Positions 6,080 to 7,279 of a stretch of 7,279 bases of DNA are shown piece after piece (position 1 is the stretch's first letter; every line of letters begins with the position of its first letter). Where the stretch lies: contig UQRG01000072.1 of the NCBI GenBank assembly GCA_900543365.1, positions 1 to 7,279 on the forward strand, read 5' to 3'. Under the pieces are notes generated by a model that ran no database searches, was not told the origin of the DNA, and worked only from the letters and a program-made list of their open reading frames with translations. Origin of the DNA: an uncultured Eubacterium sp. (GTDB taxonomy: Bacteria; Bacillota; Clostridia; Lachnospirales; CAG-274). A program made the position numbers and the translations under genes.

Positions 6080-6131
6080 AAATGGAGTTTTGAAATTTAT
6101 ATTTGTTAATATTTTAAGGAGGAATTGTATT

Positions 6132-6416
6132 ATGAGTTTAAGACCATTAGGTGACAGAGTTGTGTTAAAACAGTTAGAGGCTGAAGAAACTACTAAGGGT
6201 GGTATTATTCTTACTACTCAAGCTAAAGAAAAGCCACAGGAGGCTGAAGTAATTGCTGTTGGACCTGGTGCTGTTGTGGACGGTAAGGTAGTTCCTATGG
6301 AAATCAAGGTTGGCGAAAAGGTTATTTATTCTAAGTACGCAGGTACTGAAGTTAAGCTTGATGGTGAAGAATATATTGTTGTTAAGCAAAGTGATATTCT
6401 CGCTGTTGTAGAGTAA
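6132..6416 (+). CDS. groES: Co-chaperonin GroES (Hsp10)
   Basis: The 94-residue cytoplasmic co-chaperonin that forms the heptameric lid of the GroEL folding chamber. It opens with the family signature LRPLGDRVVLKQ (residues 3-14), followed by the mobile loop that contacts GroEL (about 17-33, containing TTKGGIILT). Further on are EVIAVGPG (39-46) and VGEKVIYSKYAGTEVKLDGE, and it ends YIVVKQSDILAVVE, typical of GroES. The length is normal. The ATG at 6132 is chosen because AAGGAGG (6116-6122) lies 9 nt before it; an in-frame start at 6072 would sit inside the CIRCE element. Co-transcribed with groEL 42 nt downstream and controlled by the CIRCE/HrcA circuit and the promoter at 6012. It shows a preference for GTT, GCT and ACT codons, seen also in groEL and fitting a highly expressed gene. 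Confidence 0.98.
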   Translation: MSLRPLGDRVVLKQLEAEETTKGGIILTTQAKEKPQEAEVIAVGPGAVVDGKVVPMEIKVGEKVIYSKYAGTEVKLDGEEYIVVKQSDILAVVE

Positions 6417-6441
6417 TTTATAATATATTTTTGATAAATTT

Positions 6442-6461
6442 AGGAGGTAAGTTGTATTATG
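6442..6461 (+). promoter_or_regulatory. groEL ribosome binding site and start
   Basis: AGGAGGT (6442-6448) precedes the ATG at 6459. The ten bases TTGTATTATG ending in this start codon (6452-6461) are identical to those at the groES start (6125-6134), so the two genes share nearly the same initiation region. Confidence 0.85.
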
Positions 6462-7279
6462 GCAAAGCAGATTAAATATGGTGTTGAAGCTAGAAAGGCT
6501 TTAGAAAACGGTGTAAATCAGTTAGCAGATACTGTAAAGGTTACTTTAGGACCTAAGGGTAGAAATGTAGTTCTTGATAAAAAGTTTGGTACACCACTTA
6601 TTACTAACGATGGTGTAACTATTGCTAAAGATGTTGAACTTGAAGACCCATTTGAAAATATGGGTGCTCAACTTGTTAAGGAAGTTGCAACTAAGACTAA
6701 CGATGTTGCTGGTGATGGTACTACTACTGCTACTGTTCTTGCTCAGGCTATGATTCAGGAAGGTCTTAAGAATATTGCAGCTGGTGCAAATCCTATTATC
6801 TTAAGAAAAGGTATGGCAAAGGCTACTAATGCAGCTGTTGAAAAGATTAAGTCATTAAGTCAGAAAGTTGCTGGTAAGGAACATATTGCGATGATTGCTT
6901 CAATTTCTGCTGCTGATGATGAAGTTGGTAATATGATTGCTGATGCTATGGAAAAGGTTTCTAATGATGGTGTTATTACTGTTGAAGAATCTAAGACTAT
7001 GAAGACAGAACTTGACCTTGTTGAAGGTATGCAGTTTGATAGAGGTTATTTATCAGCTTATATGTCAACTGATATGGATAAGATGGTAGCTAACCTTGAT
7101 AATCCATATATCCTTATTACTGACAAAAAGATTTCTAATATTCAGGAAATTTTACCAATTCTTGAACAGATTGTTCAGTCTGGTAGCAAACTTTTAATTA
7201 TTGCTGAAGATGTAGAGGGTGAAGCTCTTACTACATTAATTGTTAATAAGTTAAGAGGTACTTTCAATTGTGTAGCTGT
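6459..7279 (+). CDS. groEL: Chaperonin GroEL (Hsp60), 5' part
   Basis: The large ATP-driven chaperonin subunit that forms the double-ring folding cage with GroES. The window holds only the first 273 codons and part of the next, of a protein usually about 540 residues; the frame is open to the window edge with no stop. The start is MAKQIKYGVEARKAL. Nucleotide-binding signatures of the equatorial domain are visible: TLGPKGRNV at 29-37, NDGVTIAKD at 50-58 with Asp52, and GDGTTTATVLA at 85-95. The intermediate domain and the beginning of the apical domain follow, with EGMQFDRGYLSAY and later RGTFNCVA at the edge. The Cys in that last motif is, to my knowledge, common in clostridia, where many other bacteria have Val. 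Second gene of the CIRCE-regulated operon, 42 nt after groES. Confidence 0.98.
   Translation, partial: MAKQIKYGVEARKALENGVNQLADTVKVTLGPKGRNVVLDKKFGTPLITNDGVTIAKDVELEDPFENMGAQLVKEVATKTNDVAGDGTTTATVLAQAMIQEGLKNIAAGANPIILRKGMAKATNAAVEKIKSLSQKVAGKEHIAMIASISAADDEVGNMIADAMEKVSNDGVITVEESKTMKTELDLVEGMQFDRGYLSAYMSTDMDKMVANLDNPYILITDKKISNIQEILPILEQIVQSGSKLLIIAEDVEGEALTTLIVNKLRGTFNCVA

Noticed and set aside
6072..6131. An N-terminal extension of GroES from an in-frame start at 6072
   Set aside because: It would begin inside the CIRCE operator; GroES normally starts MSLRPLGDRV or similar, right after the AAGGAGG at 6116.
1..7279. Mobile elements, CRISPR arrays, tRNA/rRNA genes, toxin-antitoxin or defence genes
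   Set aside because: No transposase or integrase motifs, spaced direct repeats, tRNA-like cloverleaf or rRNA sequence were seen on either strand.

Overview
The window looks like chromosomal DNA from a low-G+C, Gram-positive anaerobe of the class Clostridia, probably near Ruminococcaceae/Oscillospiraceae. The reasons are the AT-rich sequence, strong AGGAGG-type ribosome binding sites, a CIRCE-controlled groESL operon, a clostridial-style OGG1-type glycosylase, and a DUF6062-type protein. The lineage is inferred from protein style and was not checked against a database.

Layout. On the minus strand, reading right to left from about 4345: a cysteine-rich DUF6062-like protein (3609-4331), then 1 nt later a single-pass membrane protein with a large outside domain (2963-3607). 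Next come a 48-residue hydrophilic protein (2751-2897), a very small membrane protein whose reading frame looks shifted by one base (2523-2653), and leuS, leucyl-tRNA synthetase (26-2431), which has its own promoter. On the plus strand, diverging from the DUF6062 gene: an OGG1-type 8-oxoguanine DNA glycosylase (4389-5267), then an overlapping DUF554 membrane protein (5267-5968). After them come a sigma-A promoter, a perfect CIRCE operator, groES (6132-6416) and the 5' part of groEL (6459 to the window end).

How the genes work together. leuS (translation), ogg (DNA repair) and groESL (protein folding) are housekeeping genes in separate transcription units. The DUF6062 and membrane-protein genes are almost certainly translated as a coupled pair and are the least understood unit here. 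Glycosylase and DUF554 are coupled by a TAATG overlap. HrcA is expected to repress groESL at the CIRCE element.

No mobile element, CRISPR array, tRNA or rRNA was seen. I found no convincing new multi-gene system. The points most worth a second look are the duplicated CxxC/CxxH modules in the DUF6062 protein, the apparent frameshift in the tiny membrane protein, and a hairpin that buries the start codon of the 48-residue gene. The only stretch without long genes (2432-2962) holds the two small genes, two promoters and three inverted repeats.
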